NCBI RefSeq assembly: GCF_001443045.1
Contig: NZ_LKPJ01000009.1
Span: forward strand, 188,764-233,998
Reading direction: 5' to 3'
Source of the DNA: Burkholderia ambifaria
Lineage (GTDB): Bacteria > Pseudomonadota > Gammaproteobacteria > Burkholderiales > Burkholderiaceae
Length of the DNA stretch: 45,235 nt
The notes under the pieces were generated by a model. The model saw only the letters and a list, made by a program, of their open reading frames with translations. It searched no databases and was not told where the DNA came from. Made by a program: the position numbers and the translations under genes. Positions 26,236-35,591 of this stretch are shown one piece after another (positions within the stretch are counted from its first letter, which is position 1; each line of letters opens with the position of its first letter).

Positions 26236-28086
26236 ATGAAACCAGACAGGAGCAGTACCGGCAGCCGCCGCGAACGTCGCGGCCGGCTGGCCGGGCTAGG
26301 CGCATTGACCGTGTTGACCGTGGTGCTCGCGAGCTGCGGCGGCGACGATTCTTCGTCGGTCGGCGCATCGAGCCTCGCGCAGGCCACCGCCAGCCAGCAG
26401 GCCGGCGCGCAACAGGCGGCCGGCAATCAGACGCCTGCGGCGAACCAGCCTTACGTCGACCCCGTCGCTTATTCAATGAACGCGACCGACGGCCTCGCGG
26501 CCGCGCAGGTGTCGGAGAAAGCCGCGGTGATGCATTACCCGTGGAAATCCGGCGGCTCGACGGTCAACTACACGACGACCACCGGCCACCTGACCGCGCA
26601 AGACGCGAACGGCAACGCGGAAGCGTCGATGTCCTATGTCGCGTACACCGCGCCGAGCACGAACGGCAAGCCGCGCCCCGTGACGTTCGTCTATAACGGC
26701 GGCCCGGGCTCGTCGTCGATCTGGCTGCGGCTCGGCTCGTTCGCGCCGACGCGCGTCGCGACGCCCGATCCGCTGTTCGGCAACAACTGGCCGAACTATC
26801 CGCTCGTCGACAACGCGGAAAGCCTGATCGACACGACCGACCTCGTGTTCATCGACCCGCCGGGAACCGGGCTGTCGGAAGCCGTGTTGCCGAACACCAA
26901 CCAGAAGTACTGGGGTTCCGATGCGGACGTCGACATCATGCGCGACTTCATCCAGCGCTACCTGAACGTCAACAGCCGTGGCACGTCGCCGATCTACCTG
27001 TACGGCGAATCGTACGGCACGCCGCGTACCGACATGCTCGCGCTGGCGCTCGAATCGGCCGGCGTGCACCTGACCGGGATCGTGCTGCAATCGTCGATCC
27101 TGAACTACTTCGCGGATGCGGTGGAAGCGGTGGCGATCACGCAGTCGACCGAAGGGCTGCTGCTCGACACCGATACCGTGGCCGGCTACCTGCCCGGCTA
27201 TGCGGCCGTCGCAGCGTATTTCAACCAGGTGTCGCCGGCGCCGATCAACCCGTATCTGTATGCACTGCAGACCGAACTGTTCACGACGTTGATCTACAGC
27301 CAGCTGCAGCAGTACTCGCAATCGTGGGTGCTGAGCCAGCTCGGCATTCCGGATGCGCTGGGTACGCCGGTGTTCCCGAGCGACGCGACACTGAAGCTGT
27401 GGTCGATTCCGTCGAGCCTCACGCAGCAGGCGCTGCGCGGCTACTTCAACGCGAACCCGTTCGGCACGAGCCTGTTGCCCGGCACGACGATCGGCCGCTA
27501 CGACGGACGCGTGTCGTTGCCGAACGCCGATCCGCGGCTGCAGACGGACGGCGACCCGTCGGACATCCTGATCTCGCAGCCGTTCACGAACGCGCTCGCG
27601 ACGCAGATGCCCGACTACCTCGGCTACACCGCGCCGAACGCGACCTACCTGCCGCTGAACGACAACATCATCCAGGTGTGGGACTTCTCGCATGACGGCC
27701 AGCCGATGCCCGACACGATCCCCGATCTGCTCGGCGCGCTGCAGCTCAATCCGAAGCTTCGCGTGCTCGCGGAAAACGGCCTTCACGATCTGGCAACGCC
27801 GTTCTTCAACACGGAGAAGCAGCTCGCGCGGCTGCAGACGGTGAAGGGCCTGAATCCGAAGCTGCAGGTGAACTTCTTCCAGGGCGGACACATGACGTAT
27901 CTGGATGACGTGGCACGTCCGCAGATGAAACGCGACCTGACGATCTTCTATCAGGGCCGGCGGATTCCGACCGCGCTGACGCTGCGCACGCTGCCGCCGC
28001 CGTGGCCGGACGAGAATCCGGCCGGCACGCCGACCGGCAGCGTGCCGGGCGCGACGGCCGCGACGACGCTGGCAGCGGCACCGTAA
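26236..28086 (+). CDS. S10-type serine carboxypeptidase lipoprotein
   Basis: The product is a 616-residue lipoprotein with lipobox LASC (Cys34) and a Ser/Gln/Ala-rich linker (35-72). The alpha/beta-hydrolase domain has the family S10 landmarks: FVYNGGPGSSS (151-161, oxyanion region), DPPGTGLS (207-214), nucleophile Ser259 in YGESYG, Asp in ENGLHDLATPFF and His in GGHMTYLDD. This is the fold of serine carboxypeptidases, and some bacterial members have uncertain substrates. The start at 26236 follows AAAGGA. It should sit on the membrane facing the periplasm or outside. It is followed by the EF-hand protein gene, probably in one operon. Confidence 0.88.
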   Translation: MKPDRSSTGSRRERRGRLAGLGALTVLTVVLASCGGDDSSSVGASSLAQATASQQAGAQQAAGNQTPAANQPYVDPVAYSMNATDGLAAAQVSEKAAVMHYPWKSGGSTVNYTTTTGHLTAQDANGNAEASMSYVAYTAPSTNGKPRPVTFVYNGGPGSSSIWLRLGSFAPTRVATPDPLFGNNWPNYPLVDNAESLIDTTDLVFIDPPGTGLSEAVLPNTNQKYWGSDADVDIMRDFIQRYLNVNSRGTSPIYLYGESYGTPRTDMLALALESAGVHLTGIVLQSSILNYFADAVEAVAITQSTEGLLLDTDTVAGYLPGYAAVAAYFNQVSPAPINPYLYALQTELFTTLIYSQLQQYSQSWVLSQLGIPDALGTPVFPSDATLKLWSIPSSLTQQALRGYFNANPFGTSLLPGTTIGRYDGRVSLPNADPRLQTDGDPSDILISQPFTNALATQMPDYLGYTAPNATYLPLNDNIIQVWDFSHDGQPMPDTIPDLLGALQLNPKLRVLAENGLHDLATPFFNTEKQLARLQTVKGLNPKLQVNFFQGGHMTYLDDVARPQMKRDLTIFYQGRRIPTALTLRTLPPPWPDENPAGTPTGSVPGATAATTLAAAP

Positions 28087-28142
28087 CCAACGGACTCCTC
28101 TTGAAGAGGAACCCTCTATTCATCCATTGAATGCGAGTGATC

Positions 28143-28559
28143 ATGTCTCCAATCAATCTGATGCGGCGTATGTCTCCGTTGATCGTCCTCGGTGCCGTGA
28201 TGAGCAGCGCCTACGCATTGCCGCCGCAGGCGGTGGCGCCGGTGAAGCTGCCGCACGGCGGACACGGCGTCGACGGTCCGTTCTTTCCTTCGACTCGCGC
28301 GGCGCCGGTCCTGCCGTCGACCGGCGCGACGCTGCAGCAGCAGGCGCAGAAGCGCGTCGATGCCCGGCTCGGCGGCAATACGGTGCTGAGCAACGGCGCG
28401 GCCGTGACGAAAGCGCAGGCGCAAAGCAGCGGGCTCGGGTTCGTCGCGAAGCACTTCGACGAGATCGATGCGAAACACACCGGCCGCGTGACGATGAACG
28501 ACGTGCGGCAGTTCATCCAGCAGCGGCAGGTGCAGGCGCAGCAGGAACAGCAGGAGTGA
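28143..28559 (+). CDS. Exported EF-hand domain protein
   Basis: The 138-residue protein has a signal peptide (hydrophobic MSPLIVLGAVMSSAYA). The C-terminal part has one EF-hand-like unit, KHFDEIDAKHTGRVTMNDVRQFI (about 107-129, shown as two helices around the loop DAKHTGRVTMND). The calcium loop ligands are partly kept (Asp, Lys for Asp, Thr, Val-backbone, Asp). The tail is Gln-rich. The start could also be 28131. Both leave a signal peptide. It is 56 bp downstream of the S10 peptidase, so the pair may be co-expressed and co-localised. Confidence 0.75.
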   Translation: MSPINLMRRMSPLIVLGAVMSSAYALPPQAVAPVKLPHGGHGVDGPFFPSTRAAPVLPSTGATLQQQAQKRVDARLGGNTVLSNGAAVTKAQAQSSGLGFVAKHFDEIDAKHTGRVTMNDVRQFIQQRQVQAQQEQQE

Positions 28560-28639
28560 CGGTGCAGCGAGATCGTGCGTAGGCGGACGGTGCCGTTCGG
28601 GTGCCGTCCGTCCGCCTGCGGCGACCCGTTTTTCAACCT

Positions 28640-28670
28640 GCCGCGGCGCACGTTCGGCCGCGGCTTTCTT
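28640..28670 (+). terminator. Candidate intrinsic terminator after EF-hand gene
   Basis: The 7-bp stem GCCGCGG/CCGCGGC (28640-28646 with 28658-28664) is followed by TTTCTT. It lies 80 bp after the EF-hand gene and before the convergent regulator gene. Confidence 0.5.
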
Positions 28671-28745
28671 CAGCGAAGCAGCGAAGTTCGGCTCGCACGC
28701 CGATCACGCGCAGCCGTGCCTCACGCAACGTGGCACGATCGACGC

Positions 28746-29783
28746 TCAGGCTTCCCGGTGCGCGTAGCGCCTCGCCGTCGCCGACGGTAGCTCGCCGAAC
28801 ATCGCGCGATAGTCCTGCGCGAAACTGCTCAGATGCCAGAAGCCCCACTTCGTCGCAGCGGACGTAACCGACTCGCCGAGCCGCAGCTCGCGGCGCGCGT
28901 GATTCAACCGCACGGCGCGCAGGTACGCGATCGGATTCAGGTTGAGCGTGTCGTTGAACGCGTATTGCGCGGTACGCCGGCTGATGCCGAGCTGCACGCA
29001 CAGTTCGGCGATCGACAGCGGGCACGTCGACGCATCCTGCAGCCGCTCCTGCACCGCGTTGACGAGCAACCAGTACTTCGTCGAGCGCGACGCGAATGCA
29101 TCCGCGTCCGGTGCGGGCACCGTCATTGCTTCGGAAATCGCATACAGCACGGTCCGCTCGAGCAGTCCGATCCGGTCCTGCGTCGTCACGTCCTCGACCG
29201 GCGTGCTTTTCGCGGCCGCGGCCATCGTGTGGCGCAGCAGGTCGCGCAGGCGGTCCGCGACCTGGGCCGTCATCGGGATCAGCGGCGCGAAGGTGCGCGC
29301 CCGCAGCGACGCGGCGAGCGTGCGCATCGCTTCGGTCGACAGCTTGTCGGGCTCGATCTCGACGTTCACGAGCACGTGGCGGTCAGGTGAATAGAACTCG
29401 AACGCCGGCTGGCTCGAGAACACGTGCAGGCTGTCGCGGCTGCTCTTCTCGCCGCACATCCGCGCATGGCCTTCGAGCTCCAGCGGCACGGCCACCGCGA
29501 TGCGGTCCGACGGCACCGCGCCCTGCTGCAGGATCACCTTGTCGAGATCCTCGACCAGCAGCCGGATGCCGCCGAGCGACACGATGGACGACGAACCGTG
29601 AAACAGGCCGCCCGAGATCTGCGTGTAGTTGAGATCCCAGCCGTCGAAGATCCGCGCCTGTTCCTCCACGTCGGTGAACGCGCAGAACGCCACCGTTCGT
29701 GCGAACAACGGGGCGCCGGACAAATCGCTCGGATCGGCAGACGGCGTCATAGGGTCGGGAGGGGGTGGGCCAGATCGATTCAT
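28746..29783 (-). CDS. AraC-family transcriptional regulator
   Basis: This 345-residue regulator has a C-terminal double helix-turn-helix (about 243-342). The first unit is LSIAELCVQLGISRRTAQYAF, given here as family context, and the second is SVTSAATKWGFWHLSSFAQDYRAMFG split across residues 308-333. The N-terminal about 230 residues form a sensor domain without a clear cupin motif. It is divergent from the lactone-oxidase/SDR genes. The 18-bp site at 29846-29863 lies between them, and two more copies precede the permease gene. It is the best candidate for the regulator of this group. Confidence 0.9.
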   Translation of the reverse strand: MNRSGPPPPDPMTPSADPSDLSGAPLFARTVAFCAFTDVEEQARIFDGWDLNYTQISGGLFHGSSSIVSLGGIRLLVEDLDKVILQQGAVPSDRIAVAVPLELEGHARMCGEKSSRDSLHVFSSQPAFEFYSPDRHVLVNVEIEPDKLSTEAMRTLAASLRARTFAPLIPMTAQVADRLRDLLRHTMAAAAKSTPVEDVTTQDRIGLLERTVLYAISEAMTVPAPDADAFASRSTKYWLLVNAVQERLQDASTCPLSIAELCVQLGISRRTAQYAFNDTLNLNPIAYLRAVRLNHARRELRLGESVTSAATKWGFWHLSSFAQDYRAMFGELPSATARRYAHREA

Positions 29784-29845
29784 TGTAGCTGCTCGACGAG
29801 CCGGTCAAAAAGCCCCGGCGGCCCGATTCCCCGTGGAAACCCTCG

Positions 29846-29863
29846 CTTGCCGAAATCCGATAG
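29846..29863 (+). promoter_or_regulatory. 18-bp shared operator candidate, copy A
   Basis: CTTGCCGAAATCCGATAG lies between the divergent AraC regulator and the flavin oxidase gene. The identical sequence occurs inverted at 35462-35479, and a one-mismatch copy lies at 35574-35591. Confidence 0.6.
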
Positions 29864-30001
29864 TGAAAAACCGGCCGGCGAAATACCTTTGTGACGAACA
29901 CGACGCATCGCGCCGGCGCCGCGAGCCTTCCGCTTCGTTGCCGGCCGAACCGAACACGGCTGCCGGCGCGGGACGGCCGGCGCACTTCTGGAGAGACGTT
30001 G

Positions 30002-31249
30002 ATGGCGCTTCCACGTGGCGGATTCTGGCGGAACTGGGTAGGCAATCAGTCGTGCGTGGCCGCGCACATGGCGTCGCCGACCAGCGAGGCGGAGATTGCC
30101 GAGCTGGTGCATGCCGCGACGAGCCAGGGCAAGAACGTCCGATGCGCGGGATCGGGACATTCGTTCACGCCGGTCGTCGCGACGAGCGGCCTGCTGCTGT
30201 CGTTGAAGGACTACCAGGGCATCGTCGCGGTCGACGAACGGCAGAAGCGCGTCACGGTGAAGGCCGGCACGCGGATCAACGCGGTGACGCGCCACCTGAA
30301 GGATATCGGCTTCTCGCTCGTCAACCAGGGCGACATCGATTCGCAGGCCATTGCCGGTGCGTTGGCGACGGGCACGCACGGCACGGGGACGACGCTCGGC
30401 AACCTGTCGTCGCAGGTCGTCGGGATGCGGATCGTTCGCCCCGACGGCTCGATCATGGAAGTGAGCGACACGCATGATCTCGACCTGCTGCACGCGACGC
30501 AGGTGAATATCGGCATGTTCGGCGTGGTCTCGGAACTGACGCTGCAGGTGACCGACGCGTTCTGGCTGCACGACCGCGTGTGGCGTGAGGACTTCGAAGC
30601 GTTGATGGAAAAATACGACGACCTCGCGGCGAAGCATCGGCATTTCGGTTTCTTCTGGTGCCCGACGTCCGAAAGCCGTCACCTGTACTGCCTGCCCGAC
30701 ACCACCCGGGTGTCGAACGCGAAGAAGGACTACGACGTGTGCGAAATCAAGGTGATGGACATCACCGACTCGCGCACGTTCCACGAAGGCGAGCACGAGA
30801 AGATCGCGTACAGCGCCGAGGTCTATGCGATCGACTATGTCGCGAATTTCCACGAGCTCGAATACGCGGTGCCTGCCGAGCACGGCAAGGAAGCGCTGCG
30901 CCGCGTGCGCGACCTGATCCTCACGAAGCACCAGGACTGCATCTTCCCGGTCGAATACCGCTTCACGAAGGGCGATCCCGCGTGGATCAGCCCGTTCAAC
31001 CATCAGGACAGCGTAACCATCTCGTGCTCGGGCGGTCCGAACGGCGTCGACTACTGGCCGTTCCTGAAGGACGTCGACGACATCCTGCGCGACTACGGTT
31101 CGCGTCCGCACTGGGGCAAGCTGCATTTCACGAACCGCGACGACGTGGACCGCTGGTTCCCGAAGGCCGAAGCGTTCCGCGAACTGCGCCGCAGCGTGGA
31201 CCCCGAAGGCCATTTCCTCAACGATCATCTTCGGACGCTGTTCAGCTGA
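30002..31249 (+). CDS. FAD-linked oxidoreductase, aldonolactone oxidase-like
   Basis: This 415-residue flavoenzyme has a PP-loop FAD-binding domain (about 20-190), including VRCAGSGHSFTPVVATSG (His in GSGHS is the family site that can carry covalent FAD) and GALATGTHGTG. The C-terminal D-arabinono-1,4-lactone oxidase (ALO) domain (about 200-415) ends in PHWGKLHF and LNDHLRTLF. Relatives oxidise sugar lactones or alditols with O2. The start at 30002 follows GGAGAG. It is first in a unit with the SDR gene (34-bp gap) under the AraC-type regulator. The actual substrate is unknown. Confidence 0.9.
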   Translation: MALPRGGFWRNWVGNQSCVAAHMASPTSEAEIAELVHAATSQGKNVRCAGSGHSFTPVVATSGLLLSLKDYQGIVAVDERQKRVTVKAGTRINAVTRHLKDIGFSLVNQGDIDSQAIAGALATGTHGTGTTLGNLSSQVVGMRIVRPDGSIMEVSDTHDLDLLHATQVNIGMFGVVSELTLQVTDAFWLHDRVWREDFEALMEKYDDLAAKHRHFGFFWCPTSESRHLYCLPDTTRVSNAKKDYDVCEIKVMDITDSRTFHEGEHEKIAYSAEVYAIDYVANFHELEYAVPAEHGKEALRRVRDLILTKHQDCIFPVEYRFTKGDPAWISPFNHQDSVTISCSGGPNGVDYWPFLKDVDDILRDYGSRPHWGKLHFTNRDDVDRWFPKAEAFRELRRSVDPEGHFLNDHLRTLFS

Positions 31250-31282
31250 GCGGTCCGAACGAACCAGACTGGAGAACGACGA

Positions 31283-32062
31283 ATGAATGCCAAGATTGAC
31301 GGCCGCCTGGCGGGCAAGGTCGCCATCGTGAGCGGCGGCGCGGGCGGGTGCGGCGCCGCCGCGTCCGAACTGTTCGCCGCGCAGGGCGCGAAGGTGGCGA
31401 TCGTCGACCGCGACGGCGACGCCGCCGAAACGCTCGCGTCGCGGCTGCGCGATGCCGGCTTGCAGGCGATCGGCCTCGGCGCCGACGTGTCGAAGCAGGC
31501 GGACGTGCAGCAGGCGGTCGACGCGGCGCGCAAGCACTACGGCAATGCCGACATCCTGTTCAATCATGCGGGCACGCTGATCGTCAAACCATTCCTCGAC
31601 ATCGAGGAGTCGGAATGGGACTGGCTGATGGGCGTGAACGTGAAGAGCATGTTCCTGATGACGAAGGCCGTGCTGCCGCAGATGCTCGAAAAGGGGCGCG
31701 GCAGCATCGTCTGTACGTCGTCGATCTCGGCCGTCTGCGCGACGCCGGGCGAAGTGCTGTACGACGCGACCAAGGGCGCGTGCCACATGTTCGCGCGGGC
31801 GATCGCCGTCGAATACCGCGACCGCGGCATCCGCTGCAACGCGCTGGCGCCGGGTTTCATCCGCACGCCACACGGAATGCGCGAGCTGAAGGATCTGCAG
31901 GCGATGGGCGTCGATGCGACCGAAGCGGCTATTGCAGTGCAGCAAGGCCGGCTGTGCGAGCCGTCGGAAGTAGCCGCGGCCGCGCTGTTCCTCGCGTCTG
32001 ACGAATCGAGCTTCGTGAGCGGCACCCATCTGTTCGTCGACAACTGTTTCTCCGCTGTTTAG
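31283..32062 (+). CDS. Short-chain dehydrogenase/reductase (SDR)
   Basis: The product is a 259-residue classical SDR. The cofactor motif is SGGAGGCG (17-24), NHAG is at 94-97, and the catalytic Ser146/147 lies in CTSSIS, with Tyr160 and Lys164 in YDATK. An Asp at the end of beta-2 (IVDRDG) favours NAD+. It probably acts on the hydroxy or keto product linked to the flavin oxidase upstream. A strong terminator follows its stop by 60 bp, so the unit is two genes. Confidence 0.92.
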   Translation: MNAKIDGRLAGKVAIVSGGAGGCGAAASELFAAQGAKVAIVDRDGDAAETLASRLRDAGLQAIGLGADVSKQADVQQAVDAARKHYGNADILFNHAGTLIVKPFLDIEESEWDWLMGVNVKSMFLMTKAVLPQMLEKGRGSIVCTSSISAVCATPGEVLYDATKGACHMFARAIAVEYRDRGIRCNALAPGFIRTPHGMRELKDLQAMGVDATEAAIAVQQGRLCEPSEVAAAALFLASDESSFVSGTHLFVDNCFSAV

Positions 32063-32122
32063 GCCCCCATATTCGCAAGAAGCCGCGGGTCAGGCACGGC
32101 CTTTCCAGGAGCGGCAGATTCC

Positions 32123-32162
32123 ATCGAAGGTTCCGCAGCGATGCGGACCTTCGATTTTTTTT
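32123..32162 (+). terminator. Intrinsic terminator after SDR gene
   Basis: A 14-bp stem with a single bulged T (ATCGAAGG-TCCGCA against TGCGGACCTTCGAT, 32123-32155) runs into eight T residues. It ends the oxidase-SDR operon and separates it from glyA. Confidence 0.9.
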
Positions 32163-32382
32163 GCCCGGGCCGCTGCGCGATGTGTCCTAGCGGATTGTCG
32201 TAATCCTTCTATCTGAACGAATTTGCGTCTGCTGGAATGGCAATGACGAGTAACCGTTCAGCCGGCATCGCGGGGCGGCATGGTTGTCGACGTCATCGGG
32301 CGCCGTCCGGCGCTCGGCTTCGCGGGTCCGGGCAAGTCCGGCATACCAGGGTCAATCCATCACTCTCTTTCGATCAATCATC

Positions 32383-33630
32383 ATGTTCAATCGCACTACC
32401 AGCACCGTCGCCAACGTCGATCCGGAACTCTGGACTGCCATTCAGGACGAGAACCGCCGCCAGGAAGATCACATCGAGCTGATTGCGTCGGAAAACTACA
32501 CGAGCCCGGCCGTGATGGCCGCACAGGGCTCGCAGCTCACGAACAAGTACGCGGAAGGTTACCCGGGCAAGCGCTACTACGGCGGCTGTGAATACGTCGA
32601 CGTGGTCGAGCAACTGGCGATCGACCGCGTGAAGCAGCTGTTCGGCGCGGAAGCCGCGAACGTGCAGCCGAACTCGGGTTCGCAGGCGAACCAGGGCGTG
32701 TTCTTCGCGATGCTCAAGCCGGGCGACACGATCATGGGGCTGAGCCTCGCGCACGGCGGTCACCTGACGCACGGCTCGCCGGTGAACATGTCGGGCAAGT
32801 GGTTCAACGTGGTGAGCTACGGTCTGAACGAAAACGAAGACATCGACTACGACGCAGCCGAGAAGCTGGCAAACGAACACAAGCCGAAGCTGATCGTCGC
32901 GGGTGCATCGGCGTTCGCGCTGAAGATCGACTTCGAGCGTCTGGCGAAGATCGCGAAGTCGGTGGGTGCGTACCTGATGGTCGACATGGCGCACTACGCG
33001 GGCCTGATCGCCGCGGGCGTGTACCCGAACCCGGTGCCGCACGCGGATTTCGTGACGACGACGACGCACAAGAGCCTGCGCGGCCCGCGCGGCGGCGTGA
33101 TCCTGATGAAGTCGGAATACGAGAAGCAGATCAATTCGGCGATCTTCCCGGGCATCCAGGGTGGCCCGCTGATGCACGTGATCGCGGCGAAGGCCGTGGC
33201 GTTCAAGGAAGCGCTGTCGCCGGAGTTCAAGGAGTATCAGCAGAAGGTGGTCGAGAACGCACGCGTGCTGGCTGAAACGCTGGTCAAGCGCGGCTTGCGC
33301 ATCGTGTCGGGCCGCACCGAAAGCCACGTGATGCTGGTGGACCTGCGCGCGAAGAACATCACGGGCAAGGCGGCGGAAGCGGCGCTGGGTGCTGCGCACA
33401 TCACGGTGAACAAGAACGCGATCCCGAACGATCCGGAAAAGCCGTTCGTGACGAGCGGCATCCGCCTGGGTTCGCCGGCGATGACGACGCGCGGCTTCGG
33501 CCCGGCGGAAGCCGAGAAGGTCGGCAACCTGATCGCCGACGTGCTGGAAGCGCCGGAAGATGCCGCGACGATCGAGCGCGTGCGCGGGCTCGTCGCAGAG
33601 CTGACGCAGCGTTTCCCGGTCTACGGCTAA
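32383..33630 (+). CDS. glyA: Serine hydroxymethyltransferase
   Basis: This 415-residue PLP enzyme interconverts serine and glycine with tetrahydrofolate. It has the family N-terminus ([16 protein letters not shown]), the PLP-Lys motif in [14 protein letters not shown], and full length. Its N-terminus ([17 protein letters not shown]) differs from the usual housekeeping Burkholderia GlyA as I remember it, so it is probably a second copy. The context is catabolic rather than biosynthetic. No glycine riboswitch or other known leader was recognised in the 320 bp upstream. It shares a bidirectional terminator with the permease gene. Confidence 0.97.
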   Translation: MFNRTTSTVANVDPELWTAIQDENRRQEDHIELIASENYTSPAVMAAQGSQLTNKYAEGYPGKRYYGGCEYVDVVEQLAIDRVKQLFGAEAANVQPNSGSQANQGVFFAMLKPGDTIMGLSLAHGGHLTHGSPVNMSGKWFNVVSYGLNENEDIDYDAAEKLANEHKPKLIVAGASAFALKIDFERLAKIAKSVGAYLMVDMAHYAGLIAAGVYPNPVPHADFVTTTTHKSLRGPRGGVILMKSEYEKQINSAIFPGIQGGPLMHVIAAKAVAFKEALSPEFKEYQQKVVENARVLAETLVKRGLRIVSGRTESHVMLVDLRAKNITGKAAEAALGAAHITVNKNAIPNDPEKPFVTSGIRLGSPAMTTRGFGPAEAEKVGNLIADVLEAPEDAATIERVRGLVAELTQRFPVYG

Positions 33631-33690
33631 GGTGATGTGATCGGGTTCAACTGCCGATGCGGTTGGACCTCGTGCAGTCCGAAGCGATGT

Positions 33691-33731
33691 AAAAAAATCC
33701 GGCTCGCAGTATATGCGAGCCGGATTTTTTT
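33691..33731. terminator. Bidirectional intrinsic terminator, glyA / permease
   Basis: The near-perfect stem (33691-33708 with 33714-33731, loop GTATA) has seven A on one side and seven T on the other. It can therefore end transcripts from glyA on the plus strand and from the permease on the minus strand. Confidence 0.95.
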
Positions 33732-33764
33732 CGCTGTGTGCGAGCGGATGTCGCTTTACACGCT

Positions 33765-35297
33765 TCACACCGACGGATCGACGTTGGCCTCGAGTTCGCG
33801 AATGCGCTCGTCGTTGCGCGTGTCCTTGAGCACCGGCGGCCCCGCGAACGAATTGCGCACGCCGAAGCCGTACCAGATCACCATCAGCACGACCACGAAC
33901 GCAACCAGTACGTAGAGCACTTTCTCGTTCGGTGGCTGGATGCCGACGTAGGCGAGCACGCAGGCGCCCACCAGCGCGAGCAACGCGCACGGCTTCGACC
34001 AGATGCCCAGCTGGAACGGGCCCTTTTCGGTCCACGTGCGCCCTTCGGCCAACATCCCCGAGCCGATCGGCATCGCATACGAGATGAACAGGAACACCGC
34101 GCTGCCCGCGCTCAGTACCGAGAACGCGTCGCCGTACAGCGTGACGACGATCGCGAGCACCGCGCAGGTCCAGATCGCGGGGCCGGGCGTCCGATGGTTG
34201 TGATTCACGCTGCGCAGCAGCTTCGACGCCGGCAGCCCGCCGTCGCGCGCGAATGCATACATCATTCGCGACGTCGACATGATCGCGGCGAGCCCGCACA
34301 CGTAGTTGATGAAGAACATCGCGAGTTCGAGGCACACGCGCAAGGTCTTCGGGATCGGCGCGAGGATGGCCTCGAAGAAGCCGGTGCCCTGTTTCATCGC
34401 GGCGGTCAGGTCGGGCATGACCAGCACGAACGTGCACACCATCACGTAGCCGAACACCGCGGACCAGAACACCGAGCCGATGATGCCGCGCGGCACGTTT
34501 TTCGCCGCGTCGTGCGTCTCCTCCGACGTGTGCGCGGACGCGTCGAAGCCCGTGATCGTGTAGGTCACCAGCAGCAGGCCGGACAGGAACGCGAGCGGCG
34601 TGGCCTGTTTCGGCCAGGCGCCGCCGTCGACGCCCGTGAAGTTGGTGAAGGTGACGAGCCGGTGCAGGTCGAACGCGACCGGCGAGTAGACCAGCAGCGA
34701 CACGACCAGCGCGATCGTCACGACGAAGATCAGGTAGCCGGACAGGTCGGTGATCTTGCTCGCAATCTTGATGCCGCGTGCGTTCAGGATTGCCTGCGAA
34801 ATGGTGATGAACGCGATGAACGTAGTCTGGTGCCACCACGTCAGGCTGTCCGGACTGACGCCGAACATCGGGGCGATCAGCGTCTTGAAGAACGGATCGT
34901 AGGTGCCGAAGTTGATTGCCGCGATCACGAAGATCAGGCCGATCAGGTTGAGCCACGCCGTCATCCACCCCCATTTCTTCCCGCCGAGCATGGCGCCCCA
35001 GTGATAGAGGCCGCCGGCGGTTGGAAACGCGGACGCGATCTGCGACATCGATACCGCGACGATCAGCGCGAACAGCGAGCCGAGCGGCCAGCCGAGACCG
35101 ATCGATGCGCCGCCGGCCGCGGAAAACGCGAGCTGAAACGCGGTGATGCCGCCTGACAGAATGCAGATCACCGAAAACGACACGGCGAAGTTCGAGAAGC
35201 CGTTCATGCGTCTCGAGAGCTCCTGCGCGTATCCCATCTTGTGGAGGAGGCTTACGTCACTGTCGGTGCCTGAATCAGGCTGGATTTTTGCATCCAT
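33765..35297 (-). CDS. APC-superfamily amino acid / choline-type permease
   Basis: This 510-residue inner-membrane transporter has about 12 helices. The region after the N-terminal MGYAQELSRRMNGFSNFAVSFSVICILSGG (residues about 21-50) is typical of the ACT subgroup (GABA, choline and basic amino acid permeases such as yeast BAT/Uga4 types). GPAIW and the helix-10 FLFISYAMP stretch also fit. The start at 35297 follows GGAGC. Two 18-bp sites (35462-35479 and 35574-35591) lie in its 5' region, so it probably shares the AraC control of the oxidase-SDR operon. The imported substrate may be an amino compound that feeds glyA. Confidence 0.9.
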   Translation of the reverse strand: MDAKIQPDSGTDSDVSLLHKMGYAQELSRRMNGFSNFAVSFSVICILSGGITAFQLAFSAAGGASIGLGWPLGSLFALIVAVSMSQIASAFPTAGGLYHWGAMLGGKKWGWMTAWLNLIGLIFVIAAINFGTYDPFFKTLIAPMFGVSPDSLTWWHQTTFIAFITISQAILNARGIKIASKITDLSGYLIFVVTIALVVSLLVYSPVAFDLHRLVTFTNFTGVDGGAWPKQATPLAFLSGLLLVTYTITGFDASAHTSEETHDAAKNVPRGIIGSVFWSAVFGYVMVCTFVLVMPDLTAAMKQGTGFFEAILAPIPKTLRVCLELAMFFINYVCGLAAIMSTSRMMYAFARDGGLPASKLLRSVNHNHRTPGPAIWTCAVLAIVVTLYGDAFSVLSAGSAVFLFISYAMPIGSGMLAEGRTWTEKGPFQLGIWSKPCALLALVGACVLAYVGIQPPNEKVLYVLVAFVVVLMVIWYGFGVRNSFAGPPVLKDTRNDERIRELEANVDPSV

Positions 35298-35461
35298 ATT
35301 TGCTCCGTCACGAATGTCCTGCATGGCAGGACCGTCATCGCCGCCCGGGCCCGGCGCTGGCGCCCGCTCCTGGAATTCGTCGGTGGCACGCGATGCCATG
35401 CAGGGATGACAGTCGCTTTCCGGTCCGATGCGGGAACGGTATGAAGCCAAATCTCGCGGCG

Positions 35462-35479
35462 CTATCGGATTTCGGCAAG
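35462..35479 (-). promoter_or_regulatory. 18-bp shared operator candidate, copy B
   Basis: This is the exact inverted copy of the 29846-29863 site and lies about 165 bp upstream of the permease start. Confidence 0.6.
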
Positions 35480-35573
35480 GCAGTCGAAACGCCGGATGCA
35501 TGCACCGTTCGGGGGCATTGCATGCCGGTTTGCGTTTTTGTAAGAAATCCGGAGGAGTCGGGGATGACTCGTG

Positions 35574-35591
35574 CTTGCCGAAATGCGATAG
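35574..35591 (+). promoter_or_regulatory. 18-bp shared operator candidate, copy C
   Basis: The 18-mer matches copy A with one difference (G for C at position 12). Copies B and C face each other 94 bp apart. Confidence 0.55.

Noticed and set aside
29780..32029. A 749-codon open frame antisense to the flavin oxidase and SDR genes
   Set aside because: The composition is random-like (His/Arg/Val-rich), and it is antisense to two well-supported enzymes.
32163..32382. A glycine or SAH-type riboswitch before glyA
   Set aside because: None of the conserved words of those classes was found. Only a small GGATT/AATCC inverted repeat at 32192-32206 was seen.
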